Of a DNA stretch of 64,000 bases, positions 31,391 to 39,664 are shown one piece after another (within the stretch, counting starts at the first letter, position 1; each line of letters starts with the position of its first letter). The notes under the pieces were generated by a model, which saw nothing but the letters and a program-made list of their open reading frames with translations, ran no database searches and had not been told where the DNA came from. A program made the position numbers and the translations under genes. Source of the stretch: Alkalicoccus luteus (GTDB lineage: Bacteria; Bacillota; Bacilli; Bacillales; Salisediminibacteriaceae); NCBI RefSeq assembly GCF_012034335.1, contig NZ_JAATHJ010000002.1:150515-214514 (forward strand), written 5' to 3'.

Positions 31391-32362
31391 CTATAATACC
31401 TCCAGCATAATTCCGGCTGCTGCACACAGCACACCGATGGTCCAGAATGTTGCTACAACACGCCACTCACTCCATCCCGATAGTTCAAAGTGGTGATGGA
31501 TCGGGCTCATTTTGAAAATCCGTTTCTTTCTTAATTTAAAGGAGGCCACTTGTAAAATGACCGAGAGCGTTTCGATAACGAAAACCCCGCCAATGATAAC
31601 GAGAAGCAGCTCTGTTTTTGTAAGCACTGCTGTCATCGCGAGTGCTCCGCCGATAGCGAGTGAACCGGTATCACCCATGAAAACTTTTGCCGGATGGGCA
31701 TTGAAGATTAGAAATCCTAACAATGCACCTGTCAGCGCCATTGCGAAAACGGCTGTTGAAAATAGTCCCGCAGAATAGGCAATAACCGCAAAAGCCGTAA
31801 AAGCGGCAGCAGCAGTACCTGCGACCAGGCCATCCAGGCCATCTGTCAAATTGACTGCGTTACTTGCTCCGACAAGCATTACGATAATCAGAGGGAAGTA
31901 AAGCCATCCAATGTCAACGGACAGGTCCGTACCCGGGACCCCTATTTCTGTTGAAAGTCCGGTTGCAAGCAGAATGATGTAAACGAGCGTTGAAATCCCT
32001 ACCTGACCTAAAAACTTTTGCTTAGACGTGAGGCCAAGATTTCGTTTTTTAACAACTTTAATGTAATCATCCAGAAAGCCGAGCAGTCCAAAGCCGAGCA
32101 GAACGATGAAAATCAGCACCAGCTCAATGTTAAACCCGTAATAAAAAGCTGAGGCTGCAGCCGACGCTATGACAGCTGCCCCTAAAATGATCAGACCGCC
32201 CATCGTAGGTGTACCTGTTTTCTTCTGATGAGACTGAGGCCCCTCCTCACGTATGCTTTGTCCAAACTTCAGTCTTCGTAAATATGGAATTACGATCGGT
32301 GAAATAATCACCGTTAATATAAATGCTGTAATCAAGGCAGGAATCAGCCCGGTGTCAAACAT
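31391..32362 (-). CDS. mraY: phospho-MurNAc-pentapeptide transferase MraY
   Basis: MraY transfers phospho-MurNAc-pentapeptide to undecaprenyl phosphate, making lipid I. The 323-residue polytopic enzyme has GTPTMGGL, the Asp pair in GFLDDYIKV, NAVNLTDGLDGLV and the His loop MSPIHHHFELSGW. It starts behind AGAGGGG and is followed without a gap by murD. Confidence 0.97.
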   Translation of the reverse strand: MFDTGLIPALITAFILTVIISPIVIPYLRRLKFGQSIREEGPQSHQKKTGTPTMGGLIILGAAVIASAAASAFYYGFNIELVLIFIVLLGFGLLGFLDDYIKVVKKRNLGLTSKQKFLGQVGISTLVYIILLATGLSTEIGVPGTDLSVDIGWLYFPLIIVMLVGASNAVNLTDGLDGLVAGTAAAAFTAFAVIAYSAGLFSTAVFAMALTGALLGFLIFNAHPAKVFMGDTGSLAIGGALAMTAVLTKTELLLVIIGGVFVIETLSVILQVASFKLRKKRIFKMSPIHHHFELSGWSEWRVVATFWTIGVLCAAAGIMLEVL

Positions 32363-32378
32363 GCAGTAGTACCCCTCT

Positions 32379-33572
32379 CTAATCTCTGTTCAGTTCTTGC
32401 AGAATTTCATAGATCATTTCCCTGTTGGCGCCTTTATACATAATTAAATTGTTGCCGACGAGCGCTTCCTTCAGCTTGTCAACAGCATCGACATGTGTTT
32501 TATAGTAAAACGAGACCACGTCATCACGCTCGGCGCGCTCCAGTGCATCATGCACCCAGAAAGCTTTCTCTCCCACCGCGATCACGTCGGTAATTGCGAT
32601 CGTGATATGCTCTGCAAATAATTCATGCACAGCTTTATGGTACCTGTCTGACTGAAAGCCTTCATCGATAATCAAATATCTGCGGTCGTAGCTCCCGGTA
32701 TGCGAAAGCCATCCTAATGAATAATCCAGCTCCGCCTCTTCCATCGCCTCTGACTCAAAAAGGACGTACCCCCCGTTCACAGCCGGCATAACCTGGAAAC
32801 CGAATACTTCCGGCCTTAAAAAAGAGGCTGGCGGATGTGCTTTACCAGTGAGTCTTCTGTAGCTATCTTCGGCTGTTTGAATGAGCGGTGCATATACTGC
32901 CAGCCATTCCGGCAGATCGTCACGGCTGCTTGAAGGTGTCGGCGGAAATAAAGTGCTGACGATGGTACCTGCATCCGAATGAGCCTTTGTCTGATCCGCT
33001 TCAACTGTACAGATAAGCGTAATCTCCGGCTTCAGCAGACCAGCAAGCGATTCCCGTCGCTTTTCATTTTCTTCAATATGCAAAAAAACGAATTCTGTGT
33101 CTGTATCAAGAGACAGAATTAGCTCTGCATCTGAAGCAGATTCCAGCTGACGTTCGTTTAACACAGCTGTTTTCCTTCCTTTCATCCATGCAGTCATCAT
33201 TCGCAACATAACACCAGCTGTATAATCACCTTCCACCAAAACTACTTTTGCCGTGTGTTGCTGCAAATAGTAAGCGGCGAGATCTTTGCAAACCTGTTCC
33301 GGACTATCAGTCATAAAAAGTGGGAAGTGTTCCGGTATCGTGTCAGGAACCGGCTCTCCGTTACGCCATAGAGCAGCTGCCGCTCCGCCTTCCACAGCTG
33401 CTTCAATAAACTGGTGTCCGTCATAGCGGGTTCCCCTGACGGGAACGAATAAGCTTCCTTCCTCTACTTCATAAATACTGCTTGTAACATTGGCAAATTC
33501 CTGAACATCTGTACTCCCTCGAAGTGATGAGGCATACGCTGACAATAATTCCGGTGTCACAAAAATACTCAA
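32379..33572 (-). CDS. MurF-like protein lacking the ATP-binding loop (probable pseudoenzyme)
   Basis: The gene lies between murE and mraY, where a murF would fit. The N-terminal Mur_ligase domain is recognisable: GSLFVPVRGTRYDGHQFIEA followed by AVEGGAAAALW. The C-terminal end (NNLIMYKGANREMIYEILQEL) resembles the MurF end VLVKGSRG. The central ATP loop, GSNGKT in MurD and GTNGKT in MurE of this window, reads VVLVEGDYTAGVML, and no Gly-Lys-Thr/Ser remains. The central domain is also shortened and diverged. The frame is intact over 397 residues. TTG at 33572 is the likely start (AAGGAG 8 bases before), overlapping the murE stop. A functional murF should exist elsewhere, as beside ddl in B. 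subtilis. Confidence 0.75.
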   Translation of the reverse strand: MSIFVTPELLSAYASSLRGSTDVQEFANVTSSIYEVEEGSLFVPVRGTRYDGHQFIEAAVEGGAAAALWRNGEPVPDTIPEHFPLFMTDSPEQVCKDLAAYYLQQHTAKVVLVEGDYTAGVMLRMMTAWMKGRKTAVLNERQLESASDAELILSLDTDTEFVFLHIEENEKRRESLAGLLKPEITLICTVEADQTKAHSDAGTIVSTLFPPTPSSSRDDLPEWLAVYAPLIQTAEDSYRRLTGKAHPPASFLRPEVFGFQVMPAVNGGYVLFESEAMEEAELDYSLGWLSHTGSYDRRYLIIDEGFQSDRYHKAVHELFAEHITIAITDVIAVGEKAFWVHDALERAERDDVVSFYYKTHVDAVDKLKEALVGNNLIMYKGANREMIYEILQELNRD

Positions 33573-35038
33573 TGGCTCCACTCCTTCAATGCGGACTCAG
33601 CTTCTTTCCGGTCATCAAATTCTTTACGGACTCCGTTGATTTCCTGATATGTCTCGTGACCTTTCCCTGCAATCAGCACGACATCTCCTTCACCCGCTTG
33701 CAGAACAGCCTTTCTAATCGCGAGGCGGCGGTCGACCTCCATTTCATAGTTATCCGACGACATTCCCTGTTTCATATCTTCTAAAATGACTTCCGGATCT
33801 TCCGTTCTGGGGTTATCAGAGGTGAGAATCGTCTTTGAACTTCGTTTATCAGCAGCTGCTGCCATGAGCGGACGCTTCGATTTATCACGGTCCCCGCCGC
33901 ACCCAATAACTGTTATGATATTACCGGATGATACTTCCCTGATGGTATCAAGCACATTTTCGAGGCTGTCGGGAGTATGAGCATAGTCTACAATAACATG
34001 GACAGGACGATCACTTTCAACCGGTTCAAATCTGCCTTTTACGCCGTGCAGTTTTTCAAGGTTTGCTGCAATTTTCCCGAGCTCTGCACCCTGAGCGAAA
34101 AGAGCGCCTGCTGCTGCAAGCACATTATAAACAGAGAAACGTCCGGGAAGTCCAATCCGCACCTTATAAGATTCACCAAACGCACTCAGACGAAACTGGC
34201 TGCCGGACGGGTCCAGCTTCAAATCGGATGCCTTCAGATCTGCTTCTGAACGAATTCCGTATGTCAAGATCGGAACCGCCGAGGCTTTGATCATGACAGG
34301 AGCATAAGCATCATCAAGATTGATTACTGATACAGGGAGTGGTTTCCTGTTAAACGAGGAACCCAGCTGGGAGAACAGCAGACTCTTGGCGTGAGCATAG
34401 TCATCCATGTTTTTGTGATAGTCAAGATGATCCTGAGATAAATTAGTAAAAACTGCAGTTTGGAATGCCGTTCCGTGAATTCTGCCCCCTGCAAGAGCGT
34501 GCGAAGATACCTCCATCGCGACGGTTTCGGTTCCGGCCTCTTTCATTTCATACAACAGCTGCTGCAGCGTGATTGATTCAGGAGTTGTATTTGCAGATTC
34601 TTGCGTTTTCCCTGCATAGCGAGTGTACATCGTACCAATGACACCGCACGTGTCTCCCTGCATCTCCAGAAGCTGCTCGATATAATGGGTTACCGACGTC
34701 TTCCCATTGGTACCGGTAACGCCTATCATATCTAAGGAAGAGCTCGGATGTTGATAGAAATCTGCTGCCATTACAGCCATTGCACGTCTTGAACTGCCTG
34801 TAACAATTTCAGGCAAACCTATATCAAGCCTTCTTTCTGTAACAAGCGCAGCTGCTCCTGCTGCTTTTGCAGCTGCAGCAAAAGCGTGACCGTCCACCGT
34901 ATATCCTGGAATGCAAAAGAACAGATCCCCCTTCTTCAGCCTTCGATTATCCATCTGCATGCCAGAAATAGCAATGTCACTACCGTAAATTTGTTTTGTC
35001 GGAAGTCGTTTTGCCAGATCGTATAGTTGTGCGTTCAT
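33569..35038 (-). CDS. murE: UDP-MurNAc-tripeptide synthetase MurE (meso-DAP type)
   Basis: MurE adds the third residue of the stem peptide. The 489-residue protein has the ATP loop GVTGTNGKTSVTHYI and the DNPRTEDP motif, which marks meso-diaminopimelate rather than lysine enzymes. An earlier GTG at 35047 is less likely than the ATG at 35038, which has AAGGGTGA upstream. It follows pbpB directly; no spoVD lies between them. Confidence 0.96.
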   Translation of the reverse strand: MNAQLYDLAKRLPTKQIYGSDIAISGMQMDNRRLKKGDLFFCIPGYTVDGHAFAAAAKAAGAAALVTERRLDIGLPEIVTGSSRRAMAVMAADFYQHPSSSLDMIGVTGTNGKTSVTHYIEQLLEMQGDTCGVIGTMYTRYAGKTQESANTTPESITLQQLLYEMKEAGTETVAMEVSSHALAGGRIHGTAFQTAVFTNLSQDHLDYHKNMDDYAHAKSLLFSQLGSSFNRKPLPVSVINLDDAYAPVMIKASAVPILTYGIRSEADLKASDLKLDPSGSQFRLSAFGESYKVRIGLPGRFSVYNVLAAAGALFAQGAELGKIAANLEKLHGVKGRFEPVESDRPVHVIVDYAHTPDSLENVLDTIREVSSGNIITVIGCGGDRDKSKRPLMAAAADKRSSKTILTSDNPRTEDPEVILEDMKQGMSSDNYEMEVDRRLAIRKAVLQAGEGDVVLIAGKGHETYQEINGVRKEFDDRKEAESALKEWSH

Positions 35039-35099
35039 TAGTATCACCCTTCGACATCTTCACTGTTAAATATATCTTATTACCCGAATGAATTGGTCG

Positions 35100-37310
35100 T
35101 TAATCCATAAAGAAAGTTTCATCCTCTTCTTCATCGTTCTCTCCAGCGTCTTCATCACTTTCATTATTTTCTTCATCTTGGTCCGGCTCATCCATGTCGA
35201 GCAGAACCCGGATTGTACCGGCTCCCTGCGTGGAATTTCCAGGCTCCGGTCGCTGGTCAACCGCAAATCCCTGACCTTCTGCCTCTACCTGCATATCCAG
35301 CAACGCAGCTGCCTGTTGCACAGCACGCAAGCTCCAGCCCGACATATCAGGCATAACTGCTTCCCCTTCTGTCCGGAGGAAAAACTTTGTTCCGTGTGCA
35401 AGAGCCAGGCCTTCTTCGGCACTTTGGGCCACTATCTCTTCTCCATCACCAAGTACATAAACCTGCAGTCCCTCGGAGAGAAGATTTTCAGAAACATCTG
35501 ATGCCTGTTCCCCGCTGTAGTCTTCGATAATAATTTCAGTACCGCCTTCAGAATCAATTTGTGACTCTTCTGTTGGTGCGATATTTAAATACTGCAGGCT
35601 CTGCTCCATTACCTGTCTGAAGATCATTGAAACTGGTTCATTGCCAAGCTGAGTCGGTTCTAGTTCAGGCCGGTCAACAGCTACATAGACAATCACTTCT
35701 GGATCTTCTGCAGGGGCCATCCCGATAAAAGAAAATATATTCTTTCCATGACCGGCCATATACCCCCCGCCTTCCTCGGCAGGGATCTGCGCCGTTCCGG
35801 TTTTGCCGGCGACGTCGAATCCATCAATGGCGTATGCTCGTCCTGTACCAGCTTCTTCAGTCACAACTGTTTCCATAATTTCACGAACTTCAGCGGCTGT
35901 TTCAGGCGAAATAGGTTCACCAGCAACTTCAGGTGAAGCCTCGTAAACCGGCTCGCCGGTTGTTCCGTCTGTAATAGCTGAAACAATGTACGGACTCATC
36001 ATTTTTCCGTCATTGGCGATTGCCGTTGCTGCTTTAACCTGCTGCATTGGCGAGACTGAGGTTGCCTGCCCAAAGGCTGTTGTTGCTGCATCAATCGGAT
36101 ACGTCTCTGCAACGTCCCCTCCGTTCACTTCATTTGGAAGGTCGATACCTGTCGGTTCCCTGAAACCAAAGGCAGTTACATACTCGTACAATTTTTCAGG
36201 ACCGAGGATTTCCATTGCAATTTTGGAAAAAGCCACGTTTGACGATCTCTGAACCCCCTCATCAAATGTGATGTCTCCCCAGCCCTCTCCATTGTTATGA
36301 TCATGAATTCTTCTGTCAAAAATCTCATAGGAGCCAGACAGAAACTCCTCGTCCCCGTCGTACACCCCTTCCTCAATCGCTGCAGCGAGTGTAAATATTT
36401 TCATCGTTGAACCAGGCTCAAATCTGGACGATATTACATAATTCGTGAAGTTTTCGATATCTTCATACTCATTCGGATTAAAGCTCGGGCGGTTGGACAT
36501 GGCCAGAATTTCTCCAGTTTCAGCATGAGCTGCCACTGCCATCATCCGCTCCAGCTCATAAAGTTCATCCACTTGATTCATCGTCTGTTCCATGGCTGTC
36601 TGAATTCTCGAATCTATCGTTAACGACACATCTGATCCGTTCACCGGTTCCTTAATTCGCTCTTCTGCTCCTGCAAGCGGGATTGCACGACCGTCTTGCT
36701 GATAAGAAATTTCACCGGGTTCATCCTGCAAATACTCATTCAAGCTGTTTTCGAGACCCATTCTTGCTTCAGACATATCACGCTCTGTATAGCCGATTAC
36801 GTGTGATGCAAACGTCTGCATCGGATAATACCTTCGAGGGTCTTCACGAAACACAATTCCAGACAGCTCCAGCTCTTCAACTCTCCTCATTTTTTCAAAG
36901 CTCATGTTTTTGGCAGCAGGGCCAAGCTCCACCTGGTGAGACTCACGGGAAAGCTGAGCTTCAAGAAATGCAGGGTCCACTTCGAGCACCTCAGCAAGCT
37001 GAGAAGCCGTATACGCAGGGTCTTCCACGTAAGAAGACTGACTGTCATCAAGCACAGCAACAATCGTATAGGAAGGAATCTCTTCTGCAAGCACTTCGCC
37101 GGTACGATCAAGAATAGACCCTCGCTCCCCGTCTATTTCCATCGTCTGCGTCCAGCGTCGTTCCAGCAGGTCTTCAAGGTCTACCTCCTGCACTTCTTTC
37201 GATGCCTGTATGTAAGCAAACCGGGAAAACATGATTAAGATAGCTGCAGCAAAGATCATCAGAATAATCAGTGCTCTGCGGCTAATGACATTTTGTTTAT
37301 CCGCTTCCAT
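35100..37310 (-). CDS. pbpB: divisome class B transpeptidase PBP2B
   Basis: PBP2B crosslinks septal peptidoglycan. The 736-residue protein has one N-terminal membrane anchor (residues ~12-32), a dimerisation/pedestal domain, a transpeptidase domain with EPGSTMK (active Ser), SSN in QRSSNVAFSK and AGKTGTAQ, then two C-terminal PASTA-like domains (residues ~580-710). The last ~30 residues are almost all Asp, Glu and Asn. Length and PASTA content point to PbpB. It could instead be SpoVD, which is shorter, but a cluster with only one class B PBP needs the essential divisome enzyme. Confidence 0.9.
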   Translation of the reverse strand: MEADKQNVISRRALIILMIFAAAILIMFSRFAYIQASKEVQEVDLEDLLERRWTQTMEIDGERGSILDRTGEVLAEEIPSYTIVAVLDDSQSSYVEDPAYTASQLAEVLEVDPAFLEAQLSRESHQVELGPAAKNMSFEKMRRVEELELSGIVFREDPRRYYPMQTFASHVIGYTERDMSEARMGLENSLNEYLQDEPGEISYQQDGRAIPLAGAEERIKEPVNGSDVSLTIDSRIQTAMEQTMNQVDELYELERMMAVAAHAETGEILAMSNRPSFNPNEYEDIENFTNYVISSRFEPGSTMKIFTLAAAIEEGVYDGDEEFLSGSYEIFDRRIHDHNNGEGWGDITFDEGVQRSSNVAFSKIAMEILGPEKLYEYVTAFGFREPTGIDLPNEVNGGDVAETYPIDAATTAFGQATSVSPMQQVKAATAIANDGKMMSPYIVSAITDGTTGEPVYEASPEVAGEPISPETAAEVREIMETVVTEEAGTGRAYAIDGFDVAGKTGTAQIPAEEGGGYMAGHGKNIFSFIGMAPAEDPEVIVYVAVDRPELEPTQLGNEPVSMIFRQVMEQSLQYLNIAPTEESQIDSEGGTEIIIEDYSGEQASDVSENLLSEGLQVYVLGDGEEIVAQSAEEGLALAHGTKFFLRTEGEAVMPDMSGWSLRAVQQAAALLDMQVEAEGQGFAVDQRPEPGNSTQGAGTIRVLLDMDEPDQDEENNESDEDAGENDEEEDETFFMD

Positions 37311-37352
37311 GTACTCTCCTCCTGCTTTCTGACTTTACGGGGCTAACAGCAG

Positions 37353-37391
37353 AAAAAACCTTTTCGGAACGCTCAGACCGAAAAAGTTTTT
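37353..37391 (-). terminator. terminator-like hairpin between ftsL and pbpB
   Basis: On the minus strand AAAACTTTTTCGG and CCGAAAAGGTTTT form a long stem around TCTGAGCGTT, followed by T residues. It lies in the 98-bp gap between two genes that are normally cotranscribed, so it could attenuate pbpB expression or protect mRNA ends. Confidence 0.6.
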
Positions 37392-37408
37392 CTGGTAGTA
37401 AGACGACA

Positions 37409-37765
37409 TTAATTCTGCTGATGAAGCACTCTCACCTGTTCATCGTGCAAAGACATACCGAGTTCGGATTGCGCAATTGTTAAAATACGATCCGGATCGG
37501 AGAGTTCTTTGACTTGCAGAGTAAGACCGTCATTTACACTTGTCTGTTCCGTTATCGCTGCCTCTGTTCCTTGGGCATCGTAATTCAGCGAATAAAGGGA
37601 AGCGTAATTCGATACGATCATAAATGCTGCCGCTATAATAAGTGGAACAGCAAGCCCGTAAAGCAGCTTCTCCCCTTTAGTAATCCCGCTTTTATGTACT
37701 CGTCTGACGACCGTCTTCGTTTTTCGTGCCGGAGCCGGAATGTGCTGCTTCACTAATGGACTCAT
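37409..37765 (-). CDS. ftsL: cell-division protein FtsL
   Basis: FtsL is a bitopic divisome protein. The 118-residue product has a basic cytoplasmic tail (residues 1-33), one transmembrane segment (LLYGLAVPLIIAAAFMIVSN) and a predicted extracellular coiled coil. Sequence conservation in this family is low, so position between rsmH and pbpB is a main argument. GGGGAGG precedes the ATG. Confidence 0.88.
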   Translation of the reverse strand: MSPLVKQHIPAPARKTKTVVRRVHKSGITKGEKLLYGLAVPLIIAAAFMIVSNYASLYSLNYDAQGTEAAITEQTSVNDGLTLQVKELSDPDRILTIAQSELGMSLHDEQVRVLHQQN

Positions 37766-37780
37766 AGTAATCCTCCCCTG

Positions 37781-38710
37781 TTATGTTCGTTTTTCAGCGA
37801 TTCTCAGCTTGGCCGAGTGAGCTCTGTTATTGCTTTCAAGCTCTTCCGTGCCAGCGGTGATTGGTTTTCTAGTAATCAGTTTCAGGTCCGGCTCCATTCC
37901 ATCCGGTATTACCGGCATTCCTCTCGGAAGTTCCGGCAGACTGCTGTTTTTCTTAAAGAAGACTTTACATATCCGGTCTTCCAATGAATGAAAGGTAATA
38001 ACAGCGATTCTTCCACCTGGATTTAAAAGCTCTGCAGCCTGACTGAGTGCTTCTTCAAATACTTTCAGTTCATCATTAACTGCAATTCGTAAAGCCTGAA
38101 AGGTTCGCTTAGCTGGGTGCCCACCCTTTCTCCGTGCAGGGGCCGGTATCGCTTCTTTAATGATGTCGACTAGTTCATACGTTGTCTCAACCGGCTGAAC
38201 CGCTCTTCTTTTTTCGATGTGGCGCGCAATTTGTTTAGCAAATTTCTCTTCCCCATATGTATGAATAATATAGTGGAGATCCTGAAAGCTCCATTCATTC
38301 ACAACTTCATAGGCAGACAGCTCACTTGAAAGATCCATCCGCATATCCAGTCGGGCATCAAACCGGTAGCTGAAGCCCCGTTCAGGGACATCAAACTGAG
38401 GGGAGGAAACTCCAAGATCAAACAGGATGCCGTCGACACTTTCTACACCATTTTCTGCCAGACGTGATTTAAGATTTTTAAAGTTATCCTGTATAAATGT
38501 AACCGGCCTTCCCTTCAATCTTTCCGCGGCAGCCTGCAAAGCATGTTCATCCTGATCAAATGCGTAAAGGCGCCCGCCTTCTGTCAATTCGTCTAAAATA
38601 CGGCTGCTGTGACCGCCGCCCCCGAGTGTACAATCGACGTATGTTCCTGCGGGCTTAACGCGCAATCCGGCTACTGCCTCTTCCTTCATTACTGTTTCAT
38701 GCTCAAACAA
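37781..38710 (-). CDS. rsmH: 16S rRNA (cytosine-1402-N4) methyltransferase RsmH
   Basis: RsmH methylates C1402 in the 30S decoding centre. The 309-residue SAM enzyme has [37 protein letters not shown] and [10 protein letters not shown]. The frame is open to 38965, but TTG at 38710 has GGAGG 7 bases before it and yields LFEHETVM, matching the family N terminus, so a TTG start is inferred. Confidence 0.95.
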   Translation of the reverse strand: MFEHETVMKEEAVAGLRVKPAGTYVDCTLGGGGHSSRILDELTEGGRLYAFDQDEHALQAAAERLKGRPVTFIQDNFKNLKSRLAENGVESVDGILFDLGVSSPQFDVPERGFSYRFDARLDMRMDLSSELSAYEVVNEWSFQDLHYIIHTYGEEKFAKQIARHIEKRRAVQPVETTYELVDIIKEAIPAPARRKGGHPAKRTFQALRIAVNDELKVFEEALSQAAELLNPGGRIAVITFHSLEDRICKVFFKKNSSLPELPRGMPVIPDGMEPDLKLITRKPITAGTEELESNNRAHSAKLRIAEKRT

Positions 38711-38729
38711 CGTCTGCCCTCCCCTTCCT

Positions 38730-39155
38730 TTATGTATCAAACAGACCCTCTGCCAGCTCTGCAAATGCATCAGCCGATTCATCCATATAGGAATCCCAGG
38801 CTGCTTTATCCCAAATTTCCACTCTGGAGGATACTCCGATAACGACACATTCTTTTTCAAGACCTGCATAATTCCGAAGCGATGCAGGAATATTAATTCT
38901 ATTTTGCTTGTCCAGATCACATTCAGTCGCCCCTGAGAAAAAGAATCGTGTGAATGCTCTGGCATCTTTTTTCGTAAAAGGAAGCTCTCGTAATTTCGAT
39001 TCCATTTTCTGCCATTCTTCCTGAGGGTAGACGAACAGGCATTGATCCATCCCTCTTGTTACAACAAAACCGGATCCGAGGTCTTCACGGAACTTAGCCG
39101 GAATAATCATTCGTCCCTTTGTGTCCATCTGATGCTCAAATTCGCCGATGAACAT
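38730..39155 (-). CDS. mraZ: transcriptional regulator MraZ
   Basis: MraZ is a ring-forming AbrB-like DNA-binding protein that controls the dcw cluster, and it is the first gene here. The 141-residue protein has two tandem SpoVT-AbrB-like motifs, with [15 protein letters not shown] and [17 protein letters not shown]. The ATG at 39155 is chosen over an upstream frame because AAGGGGTGG precedes it. Three candidate binding boxes lie upstream. Confidence 0.95.
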   Translation of the reverse strand: MFIGEFEHQMDTKGRMIIPAKFREDLGSGFVVTRGMDQCLFVYPQEEWQKMESKLRELPFTKKDARAFTRFFFSGATECDLDKQNRINIPASLRNYAGLEKECVVIGVSSRVEIWDKAAWDSYMDESADAFAELAEGLFDT

Positions 39156-39191
39156 GCTAGTTCCACCCCTTTTCCCACTTCTTATTTCTAA

Positions 39192-39219
39192 TCTACCACA
39201 TCTCCCCACTCTCTACCAC
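39192..39219 (-). promoter_or_regulatory. candidate MraZ-binding direct repeats
   Basis: On the minus strand GTGGTAGA, GTGGGGAG and GTGGTAGA occur at 39212-39219, 39202-39209 and 39192-39199, exactly 10 bp apart, with a further GTGGG at 39174-39178. Known MraZ operators are G-rich direct repeats with about one-turn spacing in front of mraZ, so autoregulation is likely. No convincing -35/-10 pair was assigned in this AT-rich stretch. Confidence 0.7.
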
Positions 39220-39394
39220 TTATTTTGGAAATCGTTGATAAATATTCTGAATTTTTTCTGAAACAGTCACAATTTTTGATAATCACCTGCTCTGAATCAG
39301 CTGGAACATGCAAGCAACCAGAGTGTCAGATTCCATCCTGTTACTCGAAACGCCTGTCCGTTTATTTTGATGCTGGAGCTGCAGAAGTGCGGTT

Positions 39395-39492
39395 CTGAGG
39401 TAAAAGCCGAGGACGCTCTTCCCGGAAAGCGAGTGAACGCAGAATCAGGCAGATCCAGCGTCATTCACCTAACACCACTTTATGAACACTCT
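39395..39492 (-). repeat. decayed fragment of the terminator-associated repeat (copy C)
   Basis: The minus strand from 39492 reads AGAGTGTTCATAAAGTGG, then ATCTGCCTG, CACTCGCTTTCCGG and CCTCGGCTTT. It parallels the first ~95 bp of the elements at 43378 and 63519 with many substitutions. It begins just after the T-run of the terminator at 39493-39527. No right end or duplicated hairpin was found. The rest of this 509-bp gap holds the mraZ boxes, the bshC terminator and nothing else I can identify. Confidence 0.72.
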
Positions 39493-39527
39493 AAAAAGAG
39501 CGACCCTCTGAGAGAGTCGCTCTTTTT
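39493..39527. terminator. bshC terminator (bidirectional hairpin)
   Basis: AAAAAGAGCGAC and GTCGCTCTTTTT form a strong stem with A and T runs on both sides. It lies downstream of bshC on the minus strand and directly before the copy C repeat. Confidence 0.88.
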
Positions 39528-39664
39528 ATCTTCATGATCTGCCGGCAAATGTCCCTGTCCCATCGAATTTCGTATGTGCCGGTAAATTATTTACTCATCC
39601 AACTTACGAAAAAAGATGCCTTGCTGCTGGTGTAATTGTATACAGGTGATTAAGGAGATAAGGA

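Noticed and set aside
36935..37238. Plus-strand frames opposite pbpB
   Set aside because: Antisense shadows of a conserved penicillin-binding protein gene without ribosome sites.
39220..39290. Possible right end and hairpin duplicate for repeat copy C
   Set aside because: GACTGTTTCA-like bases occur, but no inverted-repeat match of useful length and no second copy of the bshC terminator hairpin was found.
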